DNA from: Mageeibacillus sp. UBA3781
GTDB lineage: Bacteria > Bacillota > Clostridia > Saccharofermentanales > Saccharofermentanaceae
Reading direction: 5' to 3'
DNA: 30,310 nucleotides
NCBI GenBank assembly: GCA_002368805.1
Contig: DFFH01000054.1
Coordinates: forward strand, 1 to 30,310
The notes beneath the pieces were generated by a model. It saw only the letters and a program-made list of their open reading frames with translations. It was not told where the DNA came from and made no database searches. Positions 12,892 through 21,632 of the stretch are shown piece by piece (the first letter of the stretch is position 1; the number at the start of each line of letters is the position of its first letter). The position numbers and the translations under genes were made by a program.

Positions 12892-15819
12892 GTCCATCGG
12901 TGCTTTTCCCTGCTCGAAAAGCACCAGCTTCATGAGCACGAAGTTCGGGCTGATCGCCGAGATGCCGATCGTATTTTTTCCTTCTTTAAGATCCAGACCG
13001 ACCTCGGTGATGCGGATATTATCGAGCACGCCCTGCTTCCAGATCAGCTGGTTATCACCTACCGCAAAGCCGTCCGGGATCATGTTGACCTTCTTCTCTT
13101 TTCCGTCATTTACTGACACACCGAAGAGGATCTTCGGCTCGCGCGTCGGCGGATTGCTCGGATTGGTCATCAGGCGCAGCGTATATTTTCCGGCCTTCGG
13201 GACATCCACGAGATAAGACAGTTTCGGCGCATCAGCTCTATTTTTAAATTCCACATCCTGCGGGTATGCCTTCATGGCGGACATGCCGCGGTTATAGTCC
13301 GGGATCACCTCGAAGGCTCCCGCCTTGCCCGGGATATTTTCCGTATAGTTCTCCGCAAGGATGGCGATATACTCCGGAGATTCTTCCGTAAGCGGTACTT
13401 TTACCTCGGCAAAAGCATCCGCCCCGAATCGTACCGTTATCTTTGCGGGTTCGTTCTTCTTTGCGGCCGCGCTTCCCTTCTTCGGGAGCTTCGTGCGGTC
13501 GAGCTTTATCTTGATGAGCTTTCTCGTTCTCGGATCCACTGTGCCGGAAGAAGGAGTGACCTGAAGATACTTCGCATCGCTCTCGATCGTAAAGGAGATC
13601 TTCTTATCACAGCCTGTGGTCAGCTCGATCGCGCCTTCACTAATGCGCGGATCGAGGAAGGCCGGAAGCGACAGTTCGCGGCGTGTCCAGGAGTATCCTT
13701 CCGAATGTGCACCCGTGCCCGGAATCGTCACGATCAGGCGATCTTTATTACCCGGCAGGAATGTATGTACAACCGGATACTGGCACTCTTCTTCGCACCA
13801 GTTCTTAAATCCGATATGCTCGGACAGACCCATGCCGTACCACATACCGCCATGGATCTTATGGAGTTCATCCACGAGTTCCTGATCGAATTCCAGGCAT
13901 GCATTGATCTTCTCGGCAAGCGCCATCGCATAGGTGCTTCCGATCTTCGCATATGCGTGATTCTGTGTCGTAAGAAGCCACATCTTCTGCACATTGAGGT
14001 TCGCCATCAGCGGGAGATATACGAGTTCGTAGAAGCGGTATGCCACATTCTCCTGAAGCTTGCCGGAAGCCTTTCCTGCGCCAGCGCCGGAAGCTTTTCT
14101 GGAAGTCTTTCCTGCACCCGCTGCTGAGAGTGTATCGTACAGCTTGACCGTAGTGTTCATGAGCTTCTCAATTCTCGCAAGAAGCGCCTCGGTTTCTCCA
14201 TATGCAAATGGTGCATATACTTCATCGTTCATCGCTTCGGTTCTTCGCGCAGATGTAATACGCGTGTAGCCGAGCAGGAGCTCATTCACCTGCTTTTTCT
14301 GCGCCGCAGAGAGCGTCGTTCCGAAGTACTTCTCGACGAAGAGCTTCGTGTATTCATGCGCGGCATTTTTATTCGAAGTGCCCCACTTATCGAAGTCATA
14401 GGCCAGATCGAGGAAGAATGCGAGCGGGTATTCCGCGCTGAAAATATCGCCGACATTGACGATCCAGAGATCCTTGATCCCGCAGTCATATGCGGTCGTC
14501 ATCTGCTCCCATACCTTCGGCAGGAAGGAGGTGTTGAACCACTCATAGGAGATCGGATATCCGTGGTAATCGAAGTGGTAATACATGCCGTAGCCGCCCT
14601 TATGGCCGCGCATCTTTTCTGTCGGAACAGTACGAAGATTACCGAAGTTATCGTCGCAGAGCATGAGCGTCACGCCCTCGAGCTCCGGGTCTCCCATAAG
14701 TCCGGCGGTCTTCTCGTCGCCATAAAAATACGGCTCGACTTCCTTATAGAGCGCCAGCATTCTCGGCACTTCGTCAAGGTTCTTATTTACGTGCTTTTTG
14801 ATCAGTTTGTTCTGGGTCTTTAAGACTTTCCTAAGAAGATCGATATTATCTTTCAGCGTCGCTTCTTTTCCCATGATGGCGGTATCCGCCTCGCCGCGCA
14901 TACCGACGGTGATCACGTTCTCGAACTTACCACTGCGGATCAGACCGTCTTCCCAGAACTTCGTGATGCCTTTCTCATTACTTAAGAAATTCCATGCATC
15001 GCCATAGATGGACTTCGGTCCGCGAAGATATCTGTACTCCTCGCCCTGACGCAGACACGGCTCGTGGTGGGACATGCCCATGACCACACCAAGTTCGTCC
15101 GCGAGCTCGCAGTTCGCAAGTCCCGGACCGTCATTCGGGAAGATCGCCGACCACATCGCCGGCCACATATAGTTGCCCTTGAGTCTTAAGAGCAGCTCGA
15201 ACACATGCTCGTAGCACTTCGCATTAAATCCGCCGAATCTCTTATTGCACCAGTTGCCGAAAGCCGGCCACTCATCGTTGATGAAGAATCCTCTAAATCT
15301 GACCGACGGCTCCTTCGAGATATATTCATATTTTGCAGAGATCGGGAAAGTGGTTTTCTTCTCCGGCATGACATCCAGCCAGTCGATAAACGGCGACACG
15401 CCCAGTTTCTCCGACAGGGCGAACAGGCCATACACCGTTCCGCGCTTATCGGATCCGGCGATCACGAGCGCGGATGTTTCCTGCGGAAGAAGAAGTCCCG
15501 CGGAGAGTTTCCCGATCACTTTATGCTGATAGACTTCTCTTTTTCCGTCCACATCGTGGAGCGCCAGAAGACCTGCCGTCTCAAGCTTTGTAAGTATGTT
15601 ACATCCGATCGTACCTACCAGGATCGGGTATCTGATCCTGTTTAATTCCTCCCCGGAAAAGTCCTCAAGCGCTGCCGCTACAGGTGCTTTTCCAAAGACG
15701 GCACCGATATCCGCAGCGACCTTCCCCGCGATCTTTTTTACTCCGGCAAAAGCTGCTTCATCGTAAAGGATGACGGTTTTTCCTTCTTTGATCGATCTGG
15801 CTGAAATCTGAAAATCCAT
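12859..15819 (-). CDS. Glycoside hydrolase family 115, xylan alpha-1,2-glucuronidase
   Basis: GH115 enzymes remove glucuronic or 4-O-methylglucuronic acid side chains from xylan, including internal residues. This 986-residue protein is full length and has the family core: VRFRGFFINDEWPAFGNW, FGGFNAKCYEHVFELLLRLKGNYMWPAMW, GVVMGMSHHEPCLR, MRGEADTAIMGKEAT, LMLCDDNFGNLR and HFDYHGYPISYEW. A C-terminal beta-sandwich (about 790-986) is the usual GH115 C-terminal domain. There is no signal peptide, so it should act in the cytoplasm on imported oligosaccharides. The start at 15819 (MDFQISARS) is preferred since GGGAG lies about 9 bp upstream; ATG 15834 has no good site. A Gly/Ala/Ser/Lys linker lies near residue 575. 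It begins 5 bp after the preceding gene, so the two are coupled. Confidence 0.92.
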   Translation of the reverse strand: MDFQISARSIKEGKTVILYDEAAFAGVKKIAGKVAADIGAVFGKAPVAAALEDFSGEELNRIRYPILVGTIGCNILTKLETAGLLALHDVDGKREVYQHKVIGKLSAGLLLPQETSALVIAGSDKRGTVYGLFALSEKLGVSPFIDWLDVMPEKKTTFPISAKYEYISKEPSVRFRGFFINDEWPAFGNWCNKRFGGFNAKCYEHVFELLLRLKGNYMWPAMWSAIFPNDGPGLANCELADELGVVMGMSHHEPCLRQGEEYRYLRGPKSIYGDAWNFLSNEKGITKFWEDGLIRSGKFENVITVGMRGEADTAIMGKEATLKDNIDLLRKVLKTQNKLIKKHVNKNLDEVPRMLALYKEVEPYFYGDEKTAGLMGDPELEGVTLMLCDDNFGNLRTVPTEKMRGHKGGYGMYYHFDYHGYPISYEWFNTSFLPKVWEQMTTAYDCGIKDLWIVNVGDIFSAEYPLAFFLDLAYDFDKWGTSNKNAAHEYTKLFVEKYFGTTLSAAQKKQVNELLLGYTRITSARRTEAMNDEVYAPFAYGETEALLARIEKLMNTTVKLYDTLSAAGAGKTSRKASGAGAGKASGKLQENVAYRFYELVYLPLMANLNVQKMWLLTTQNHAYAKIGSTYAMALAEKINACLEFDQELVDELHKIHGGMWYGMGLSEHIGFKNWCEEECQYPVVHTFLPGNKDRLIVTIPGTGAHSEGYSWTRRELSLPAFLDPRISEGAIELTTGCDKKISFTIESDAKYLQVTPSSGTVDPRTRKLIKIKLDRTKLPKKGSAAAKKNEPAKITVRFGADAFAEVKVPLTEESPEYIAILAENYTENIPGKAGAFEVIPDYNRGMSAMKAYPQDVEFKNRADAPKLSYLVDVPKAGKYTLRLMTNPSNPPTREPKILFGVSVNDGKEKKVNMIPDGFAVGDNQLIWKQGVLDNIRITEVGLDLKEGKNTIGISAISPNFVLMKLVLFEQGKAPMDSYNGPAENYL

Positions 15820-15824
15820 AACTG

Positions 15825-17093
15825 TTACTCCCATCTTTTTCTTGACTGCTTCTTTTCCTTAATCGTCACCGGCATGGACACTTTCTCCGGCACCGGATCG
15901 AGTTTTTTCATCTCCTGATAGAGATGAGTAAGGTTCGTCTTCATGCGGTTGGTGCTTTCCTCATTCTTGAGGATCTCATCCGTGATCTCCGAAGCTTTGT
16001 CTCTATACGGCTTCATCGTTTCCGTCTCAAACTTCTTGATCCTGTATTCGCGATGGAAAAGGTAGATGCAGGCGAGCACGAGGACACCTGCCGGGATCAG
16101 AAGAAAGAGCATCCTGTTCCTGTCCATATTGGCATGATCTTTGTTCCATTTCTCTTCTTTTTCCAGACGCTTGGACTCCGACTCTTCCGCCATCTTGTTT
16201 GAAAAGGAAGGGTAGTCGATAGCCACATACTTCTGCATATTCTTTTGTGCATTCTTCGCGTCCGCGGCTGCCTTCTTTGACGCCTCTGAAGGATCCATTC
16301 CCCGCTTCTCATACATCTCTTTCAGTTCTTTTTCGACCATGTAATTATTGAAATAATCGGGCATCGTGTAACTGACCCTGGTCGTTGCCTTCGTAGAGCG
16401 TGTCTTCTCCGAAGTTGCCTTCGTGTACGGGTTCTTCATCGCTCCAAAGATCAGAAGCACGAAGATCGCATAGAAAACGTAGAGACCGATGAGCATCCCT
16501 GCAATGGAACGCGGATGGATCTTGATCATGTCCGCCGCCGGATCCTGCGGATCATTGACATGGAAAAAGAGCTCACCCTTTTTATCCTCGATCCGCTGTA
16601 TATCAGAGTATGCCAGTTTCTGGTCACTTCTTAGGTCCTTATTCGTGTTGAGGCCTTCTTCATAGACGTCCGCCGCGTCGAAGAGTTCTTTCATCTTGGA
16701 AAAATATGATTGATGTTCCGGAAGACAGTGCTCGATCGCATACTGGATCTTCTCATCGACAGCAGGCGTATTCTTCGTCTTAAGTTTCTTCGGGTCAGCA
16801 AATTCGGCGGTGCTTCGTGCGCCTGCATATACCAGGATCATGCCGCGGAGCGCCTCAAAATTCGACGGTTCCTTCGCCAGCATGAATTCATACGCTTCTT
16901 TGGCAGACTGGAATTCTCCGAGTCTTATCGCGCGCGATGCTCTCTCGAGCACGTCATCCTCGCGGAAGTACTCATAGTCGAATGTCACCCCGCAGAAAGG
17001 GCACTCATACATCTTCCGTACTTCATTGACGATCAGCTGTCCGCCACATGTCGGACAGGTGTGCTTTTTTATGTTTGAAGTATTCTCAACCAT
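15825..17093 (-). CDS. Zinc-ribbon protein with two transmembrane helices
   Basis: A 422-residue membrane protein of unknown role. An N-terminal zinc ribbon has C13-x2-C16 and C31-x2-C34. Residues about 46-160 are helical and include a TPR-like segment (LGEFQSAKEAYEFMLAKEPSNFEALRG split across helices). Two hydrophobic helices lie at about 197-219 and 328-346, separated by a Lys/Glu-rich, probably coiled region, and a charged C-terminal helix ends in a basic tail. AAGGAGAT lies upstream of the ATG, and a promoter is visible. It is coupled to the GH115 gene, but nothing in the sequence ties it to sugar use; similar zinc-ribbon/TPR membrane proteins are widespread in Clostridia without known function. 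Confidence 0.75.
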   Translation of the reverse strand: MVENTSNIKKHTCPTCGGQLIVNEVRKMYECPFCGVTFDYEYFREDDVLERASRAIRLGEFQSAKEAYEFMLAKEPSNFEALRGMILVYAGARSTAEFADPKKLKTKNTPAVDEKIQYAIEHCLPEHQSYFSKMKELFDAADVYEEGLNTNKDLRSDQKLAYSDIQRIEDKKGELFFHVNDPQDPAADMIKIHPRSIAGMLIGLYVFYAIFVLLIFGAMKNPYTKATSEKTRSTKATTRVSYTMPDYFNNYMVEKELKEMYEKRGMDPSEASKKAAADAKNAQKNMQKYVAIDYPSFSNKMAEESESKRLEKEEKWNKDHANMDRNRMLFLLIPAGVLVLACIYLFHREYRIKKFETETMKPYRDKASEITDEILKNEESTNRMKTNLTHLYQEMKKLDPVPEKVSMPVTIKEKKQSRKRWE

Positions 17094-17112
17094 TTCCTTA
17101 TCTCCTTATGTT

Positions 17113-17141
17113 ACTATACTAATTTCCGGCGCACTTTACAA
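17113..17141 (-). promoter_or_regulatory. Sigma-A promoter for the zinc-ribbon/GH115 operon
   Basis: On the minus strand: -35 TTGTAA (17141-17136), 17-bp spacer, -10 TATAGT (17118-17113). The start would fall near 17107-17105, giving a short leader of about 12-14 bases that holds AAGGAG. Confidence 0.7.
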
Positions 17142-17235
17142 CAAGATCGGGCATTCTGAAATACGATCACGTATTTGCATTGTCTCCTGCAAAATCACTC
17201 ATCCCGGCGGCTTTTTCCTTCGCGTTATTCACACG

Positions 17236-17244
17236 TGCTATAAT
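17236..17244 (+). promoter_or_regulatory. Extended -10 promoter for the two-component operon
   Basis: TGC-TATAAT forms an extended -10 element; no good -35 box is seen at 16-18 bp, which is common for extended -10 promoters. The copy AGTGCTTTTCGAG (17255-17267) of the interspersed word lies at or just after the expected start, in the 5' leader. Confidence 0.6.
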
Positions 17245-17322
17245 AAATCCGAATAGTGCTTTTCGAGCCTCGGCGGACTTTCCGGAAAAGGTATCGGAAG
17301 CATCCTCTAGAAGGAGACTGAT

Positions 17323-17985
17323 ATGCCGGACATCATCATCTGCGAAGACAATAAAGAGATCGGAGATCTGCTCTCCGCTTTTCTCAAGAAAGAGAACTAC
17401 ACCGTCGCCATCGCGCCGACCGGTGAGCGCGCGATCGAGCTTTTCGAGAAGTACGGCGCGAAGCTTCTGGTACTGGATATCATGCTCCCGGGCATCGACG
17501 GATTCGCCGTCTTAAGTAAGATCCGTGAATCATCAAATACGCACATCATCATCGCCAGTGCCAAGAGCGATAAAGACAGCAAACTCGAGGGCTTGGCACT
17601 CGGCGCCGACGACTATATCGAGAAGCCCTACGACATCGATATTCTGCTTGCCAAGATCAAGGGTGTCTTTAAGAGAAAATACGCGGTCGAGGAGATCATC
17701 GACGGGGACCTTCGCCTGAATACTGTGCAGCATACACTTGCCGTCGGCGGGAAGCCCGTGGTGGTTACGGAGAAAGAGTTCGCGCTGCTTCAGCTTCTGA
17801 TCGAGAATAAGAACACCACACTGCGCAAGGAATATATCTTCAACAATATCTGGGGCAGCGACAGCGACTCGGAGATCCAGACGCTGACCGTCCACATCAA
17901 GTGGCTCCGCGAGAAGATCGAGAAAGACCCGAAGAATCCGAAGCACATCATCACCGTATGGGGCACGGGGTACCGCTATGAGTAA
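17323..17985 (+). CDS. OmpR/VanR-type response regulator
   Basis: A DNA-binding response regulator, 220 residues. The receiver domain (1-118) has acidic pocket E8-D9, phospho-acceptor D52 in VLDIMLPGIDG, switch residue S79 and K101 in EKPYD. The winged-helix OmpR-type effector (about 125-220) has VTEKEFALLQLL, a recognition-helix region SEIQTLTVHIKWLREKIE and the closing ITVWGTGYRYE. AAGGAG lies about 8 bp before the ATG. The kinase gene overlaps its last codons. The nearest likely target is the ABC transporter operon at 22.1 kb, whose promoter region has an 11-bp-spaced direct repeat of the kind bound by this family; this link is inferred. Confidence 0.93.
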   Translation: MPDIIICEDNKEIGDLLSAFLKKENYTVAIAPTGERAIELFEKYGAKLLVLDIMLPGIDGFAVLSKIRESSNTHIIIASAKSDKDSKLEGLALGADDYIEKPYDIDILLAKIKGVFKRKYAVEEIIDGDLRLNTVQHTLAVGGKPVVVTEKEFALLQLLIENKNTTLRKEYIFNNIWGSDSDSEIQTLTVHIKWLREKIEKDPKNPKHIITVWGTGYRYE

Positions 17986-19342
17986 AGTTGCAAACGGAGG
18001 CAGCACAAGCTCCTCAAGAAACACACCTCTTGCATATTCCGAAAACGGTATGCGCCGCTTCCGCATCATCGTCTGTGTGATCCTCGTGTTCGAGATCCTG
18101 CTGATTGGAGTTTGTAATTTCCTTCTTCTCGGAAGCATGAAAAAGGACGCCGGAAGGCAGTACCGTGTGGATATCTCCCGCGCCTCGGATGATCTTAATC
18201 TCCTGATCGCACTTTCGAGTTCCCATCCGGTACAGGTGGATTTCCGCCGTGGAGAAACACCGGCGGATACCGATCCGCGTCTTTCCTTCGACATGGAGAA
18301 ATATCCTTCCCTTCTCCGCGTTTCGACGTTCGATCCGGATGCCATCATCAACAACGACTTCGAGGTCCGCGACATCTGCGGCACCTTGATCTGCTTCGAA
18401 TATGAGATCAAGCCGGACATTCATCCCCTGATCTACATGAATGTGGGGCTTATTCTCTCGCTCATCGTCACCATCGCGATCCTGATCTATGTCGCAAGAA
18501 AGATCCTCCGCCCGTTCCATCAGATGAGCCGGTTCTCCGAGGAGCTCGCGCGCGGCAATCTGTCCGTCGCCATGAAAGAAGATAAGAACAAATTCTTCGG
18601 AAGATTTCTCTGGGGTATCGATATGCTCCGCGATAATCTCGAGTCCAATAAAGAGCGCGAGCTCGAGCTTCAGAAGGAAAAGAAGACCTTGATCCTCTCG
18701 CTTTCCCACGACATCAAGACTCCTCTTTCCGCGATCAAGCTCTACTCCAAGGCCCTAAGCGAAGACATCTACGATTCCGAAGAACAGCGCCGCGCCGCTG
18801 TTACCGGCATCGCACATAATGCCGATGAGATCGAGAAATACGTCTCTGATATCGTCGCCGCATCGAAGGAAGATTTCCTCAATCTGGAAGTCACGATGAG
18901 CGAGTTCTATCTCAAAGAAGTTATGGACCGTATCAAAGTGCTTTACGAAGAGAAATTCCTTTCGCAGCGGACAGATTTTTCCATCTCCGAATACAGCAAT
19001 GTACTTCTATCCGGAGATCCTGCCCGCCTCGAGGAGGTCCTCCAGAACATCCTCGAAAATGCGATCAAGTACGGTGACGGGAAATGGGTAAAGATCAGTT
19101 TTTCTGACGAAGAAGACTGCCGTCTCATCACGGTCACCAATAGCGGATGCAGCGTAAAAGAAGAGGAGATCCCGCATCTTTTCGAGTCTTTCTATAGAGC
19201 TTCCAATGCGGAGAGAGCACCCGGCTCCGGCCTCGGTCTTTATATCGCAAGATCCCTCATGCGCATGATGAACGGTGACATCTTCGCGACAAAAGAAAAC
19301 ACCGGGGATTTCTCCGTCACCGTCGTGGTGAAGAAGGCCTGA
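17978..19342 (+). CDS. Membrane sensor histidine kinase (VanS-like)
   Basis: The partner kinase, 454 residues. Helices at about 28-51 and 152-173 flank an extracytoplasmic loop of about 100 residues. A HAMP-like linker (RKILRPFHQMSRFSEELARGNL) leads to the dimerisation helix with phospho-acceptor H244 in SLSHDIKTPLSAI. The ATP-binding domain has the N box around N361 (QNILENAIKYG) and a G2 box GSGLGL (416-421). The G1 box reads TNSG where many kinases have DxGxG, as often seen in VanS/BceS-like kinases. The start ATG 17978 overlaps the regulator by 8 bp; ATG 18050 has no ribosome binding site. The sizeable sensor loop suggests direct ligand detection, for example an antimicrobial peptide, but this is inferred. 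Confidence 0.92.
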   Translation: MSKVANGGSTSSSRNTPLAYSENGMRRFRIIVCVILVFEILLIGVCNFLLLGSMKKDAGRQYRVDISRASDDLNLLIALSSSHPVQVDFRRGETPADTDPRLSFDMEKYPSLLRVSTFDPDAIINNDFEVRDICGTLICFEYEIKPDIHPLIYMNVGLILSLIVTIAILIYVARKILRPFHQMSRFSEELARGNLSVAMKEDKNKFFGRFLWGIDMLRDNLESNKERELELQKEKKTLILSLSHDIKTPLSAIKLYSKALSEDIYDSEEQRRAAVTGIAHNADEIEKYVSDIVAASKEDFLNLEVTMSEFYLKEVMDRIKVLYEEKFLSQRTDFSISEYSNVLLSGDPARLEEVLQNILENAIKYGDGKWVKISFSDEEDCRLITVTNSGCSVKEEEIPHLFESFYRASNAERAPGSGLGLYIARSLMRMMNGDIFATKENTGDFSVTVVVKKA

Positions 19343-19455
19343 TCCCCGGCGCTTCTTGCTGAAGCTGTTTCCTTTCTCCTCGGAGCACCTTTCTATTCTT
19401 TAGCGCCCCCAGCCTCAGCGTACTTCAGTTTCCTTTCCTTTTTCGGGTAGTATGC

Positions 19456-20598
19456 TTATTTATTGTCCTCCGCAACATCCGGCTCCGCGGCCTTCTCTGC
19501 TGCCTGTTCAGATGCCTGCTGCGCTTCAAGTGCTTTTCGAGAAGCAGCCTTCGCAGCTTTAGACTTCTTCACCTTTCTTCTGATCACGAAGAACAGGATC
19601 AGAAAAGCGATCAGCGCAAGCGCGAATGCCCACCATCCGGAGATAAAGAACATGAGGATACTCTCGAGGAATCCGAGGAAGTTATTCCAGGATTCCTTCG
19701 CCTTCTTGGAAACGCGTGTGCCAAAGTCATCGTCTTCTTTCGGTGCTTCCTTTTCCTTCTTGATCTCTTTCTCGGTTACTTTATGGACAGTAACGGTCAC
19801 ATAGGAATATGCCACGTCACTTTCGAGCATGCTCATCTGTGTCTTGATGTCGGAGATCGTAATGGACAGGTTACGGAGTTCACGCTGGATCTCCAGAGCG
19901 ATCGCCTCATCCTTCGTCTCGTTATACTGCTTCATATAACGGTCATATTCCGCTTCGTAGATCTCCAGATCATTCTTCAGCGTACCGTATCTGGTCGCCA
20001 CATTATCTACGCTGGAATTCTTCGAACGCAGTGTTCCGATACCTTCTGTCGCGGAAACGAAAGACTCATAGTAAGCAGACGGGATGCGGATCGTCGCTGT
20101 ATAGTAATAATCCTTATCTTCTTCGTCGATAATGTATCTTCCGTTTCCGTTATTTCCGTCCGACTGGGTTTCTCTTTCGATAAAACCATGGAACTCTGCG
20201 ATCTTCGTTTTCAGCGCCGTCAGGGATTCCTCGAAATTCAGCGTGTCGATCGACATCGTGCAGCGATATACCAGCATCTCTTTCGATGCATCGACATTCA
20301 CATCCTGGCCATCCGAAGGTGCGGCAGGATCTGCCCGCTGATACATCTCATCCGCTGCTTCCGATTCGACATCAGCATAGTCCATCGAGAGATTATTCTT
20401 ATAATTTGCCACCGTCGTCTCGTATGCGGTATTACCGTACATCTCTTCATCGCCATCATATTCTCCGAGCTCTTCAACAGTGTCATTATGCTCTCTGGTA
20501 GATTTCTTCTTCGAATCAGATGACTTCTTCCCGCAAGCTACGATAAAAGATCCTCCGATCATCAGCGCCAGCATGATTGTAATTATTTTCTTCTTCAT
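19456..20598 (-). CDS. DUF4349 lipoprotein
   Basis: A 380-residue DUF4349 protein. The signal peptide ends in lipobox FIVAC (Cys22). A Ser/Lys then Asp/Glu-rich region extends to about 100. The DUF4349 core (about 105-330) starts with LVYRCTMSIDTLNFEESL and contains an extended coiled-coil hairpin (YGTLKNDLEIYEAEYDRY and onward), ending in DVAYSYVTVTV. A C-terminal transmembrane helix (about 318-340) and a basic, Ala/Glu-rich cytoplasmic tail follow, so both ends are tied to the membrane. AGGAGAAGG lies upstream of the ATG. The molecular role of the family is unknown. It lies between the two-component genes and the transporter but on the opposite strand, and there is no sign of co-regulation. 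Confidence 0.85.
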   Translation of the reverse strand: MKKKIITIMLALMIGGSFIVACGKKSSDSKKKSTREHNDTVEELGEYDGDEEMYGNTAYETTVANYKNNLSMDYADVESEAADEMYQRADPAAPSDGQDVNVDASKEMLVYRCTMSIDTLNFEESLTALKTKIAEFHGFIERETQSDGNNGNGRYIIDEEDKDYYYTATIRIPSAYYESFVSATEGIGTLRSKNSSVDNVATRYGTLKNDLEIYEAEYDRYMKQYNETKDEAIALEIQRELRNLSITISDIKTQMSMLESDVAYSYVTVTVHKVTEKEIKKEKEAPKEDDDFGTRVSKKAKESWNNFLGFLESILMFFISGWWAFALALIAFLILFFVIRRKVKKSKAAKAASRKALEAQQASEQAAEKAAEPDVAEDNK

Positions 20599-20709
20599 AA
20601 GATCCTTCTCCTATCGAATCGTTTCTGATAAATAGACGAAGCATCTTTTTCATCTGTTGCAACTTTTTCTAAAATTCTGCTAATCTCCTTCCGCGCCGGG
20701 CGCACCTAT

Positions 20710-21504
20710 CTAATGCAGAGCTCTCTCAAACATCGTCCGTATCTCGTTCATATCCAGCACCGAGCCTTCTCCTTCAAAGGTCGCCATCAGGTTATTGCCG
20801 AAGAAGATCCCGCTCTTTCTATACTCATCGATCTTATTCAGGAAACGGTCTCTTCGATAGTCCGGATCATCCACCAGCCCGAAATGTTCATGATAGACCT
20901 CTCTTCTTCGTTTTTTATCCCACAGCGTGAAATCCGGTGCATACACTTTCCCGTCTTTCGTCTTCACTATCTGCTCATACCGGTACGGTATCCCCATCTC
21001 ATAGAACATATCCGCCAGAAACACTTCCGACTTCGACCTTACCATCTCGCCTCGTTTCGTCGGATAGATCTTATACTCCGGCAAGTAAGTGCTCTGCCTG
21101 TATTTCTGCCCTGCCCATACTTCCGCCAGTTCATCATCCGTCAGCAGTACCGGCTCCACCAGTGCTTTTCGAGCCGTACACATCTTCGAATAGACAACGT
21201 CCGCTCTTTCTTTCTCGAGGAGGCCGATATACCGCCTCAGCTGGCTCAGCTCTTTTTCGATCCTCCGCCTTACCCGCTCAAGATAGTCCTTCTTAATCAG
21301 CGCACGGACAAGTTCTTCCTTTCCCTTCGGAATATACTGCCCATTGAAATCCTTCGGATCATTTCTAAGATAGAAGCGCGAGTAGCCCTTAAAACTGCTC
21401 ACCCGGATATGGCCCTCCGGCTGATTCTCCAGTTCCTTGTGCACTTTCGCGCGCGCTTTCTCCAGCTGCTTCATCCTCTTTTTGAGCTCGTCAAGAAGTT
21501 CCAT
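20710..21504 (-). CDS. PD-(D/E)XK nuclease-like protein, function unknown
   Basis: A 264-residue cytoplasmic protein. The N-terminal 105 residues are a charged, mainly helical region. The C-terminal half has the spacing of a PD-(D/E)XK nuclease fold: RSKSE with E160, then GIPYRYEQIV, GKVYAPDFTLW with D191, and REVYHEHFG with E202 and E206, followed by DDPDYRRDRFLNKIDEY. From memory, this RSKSE...PDF...EHFG layout occurs in uncharacterised Firmicutes proteins. There is no methylase or specificity gene nearby, so it is not an evident restriction system. GGAGG lies 6-7 bp before the ATG. Its promoter faces the repeat array at 21.6-21.9 kb, so the array could influence this gene as well as the transporter. 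Catalysis is inferred from motif layout only. Confidence 0.65.
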   Translation of the reverse strand: MELLDELKKRMKQLEKARAKVHKELENQPEGHIRVSSFKGYSRFYLRNDPKDFNGQYIPKGKEELVRALIKKDYLERVRRRIEKELSQLRRYIGLLEKERADVVYSKMCTARKALVEPVLLTDDELAEVWAGQKYRQSTYLPEYKIYPTKRGEMVRSKSEVFLADMFYEMGIPYRYEQIVKTKDGKVYAPDFTLWDKKRRREVYHEHFGLVDDPDYRRDRFLNKIDEYRKSGIFFGNNLMATFEGEGSVLDMNEIRTMFERALH

Positions 21505-21532
21505 GCGCCACCTCCAGATAGTATGTAACTAG

Positions 21533-21562
21533 ATGATAGTCTCGAAGGCGGAAAGCTCACAA
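21533..21562 (-). promoter_or_regulatory. Possible promoter for the nuclease-like gene
   Basis: On the minus strand: -35 TTGTGA (21562-21557), 18-bp spacer, -10 TATCAT (21538-21533). The positions give a short leader before the ATG at 21504. Other AT-rich hexamers nearby make this less certain. Confidence 0.4.
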
Positions 21563-21632
21563 TATTTTATAGTACATATTTTATTGTTCTTACTTATAAT
21601 CTGAAAATTCCTCATAGTTTCCAGCTATAAAG

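Noticed and set aside
20710..21504. Restriction-modification system
   Set aside because: No methyltransferase or specificity gene adjoins the nuclease-like gene.
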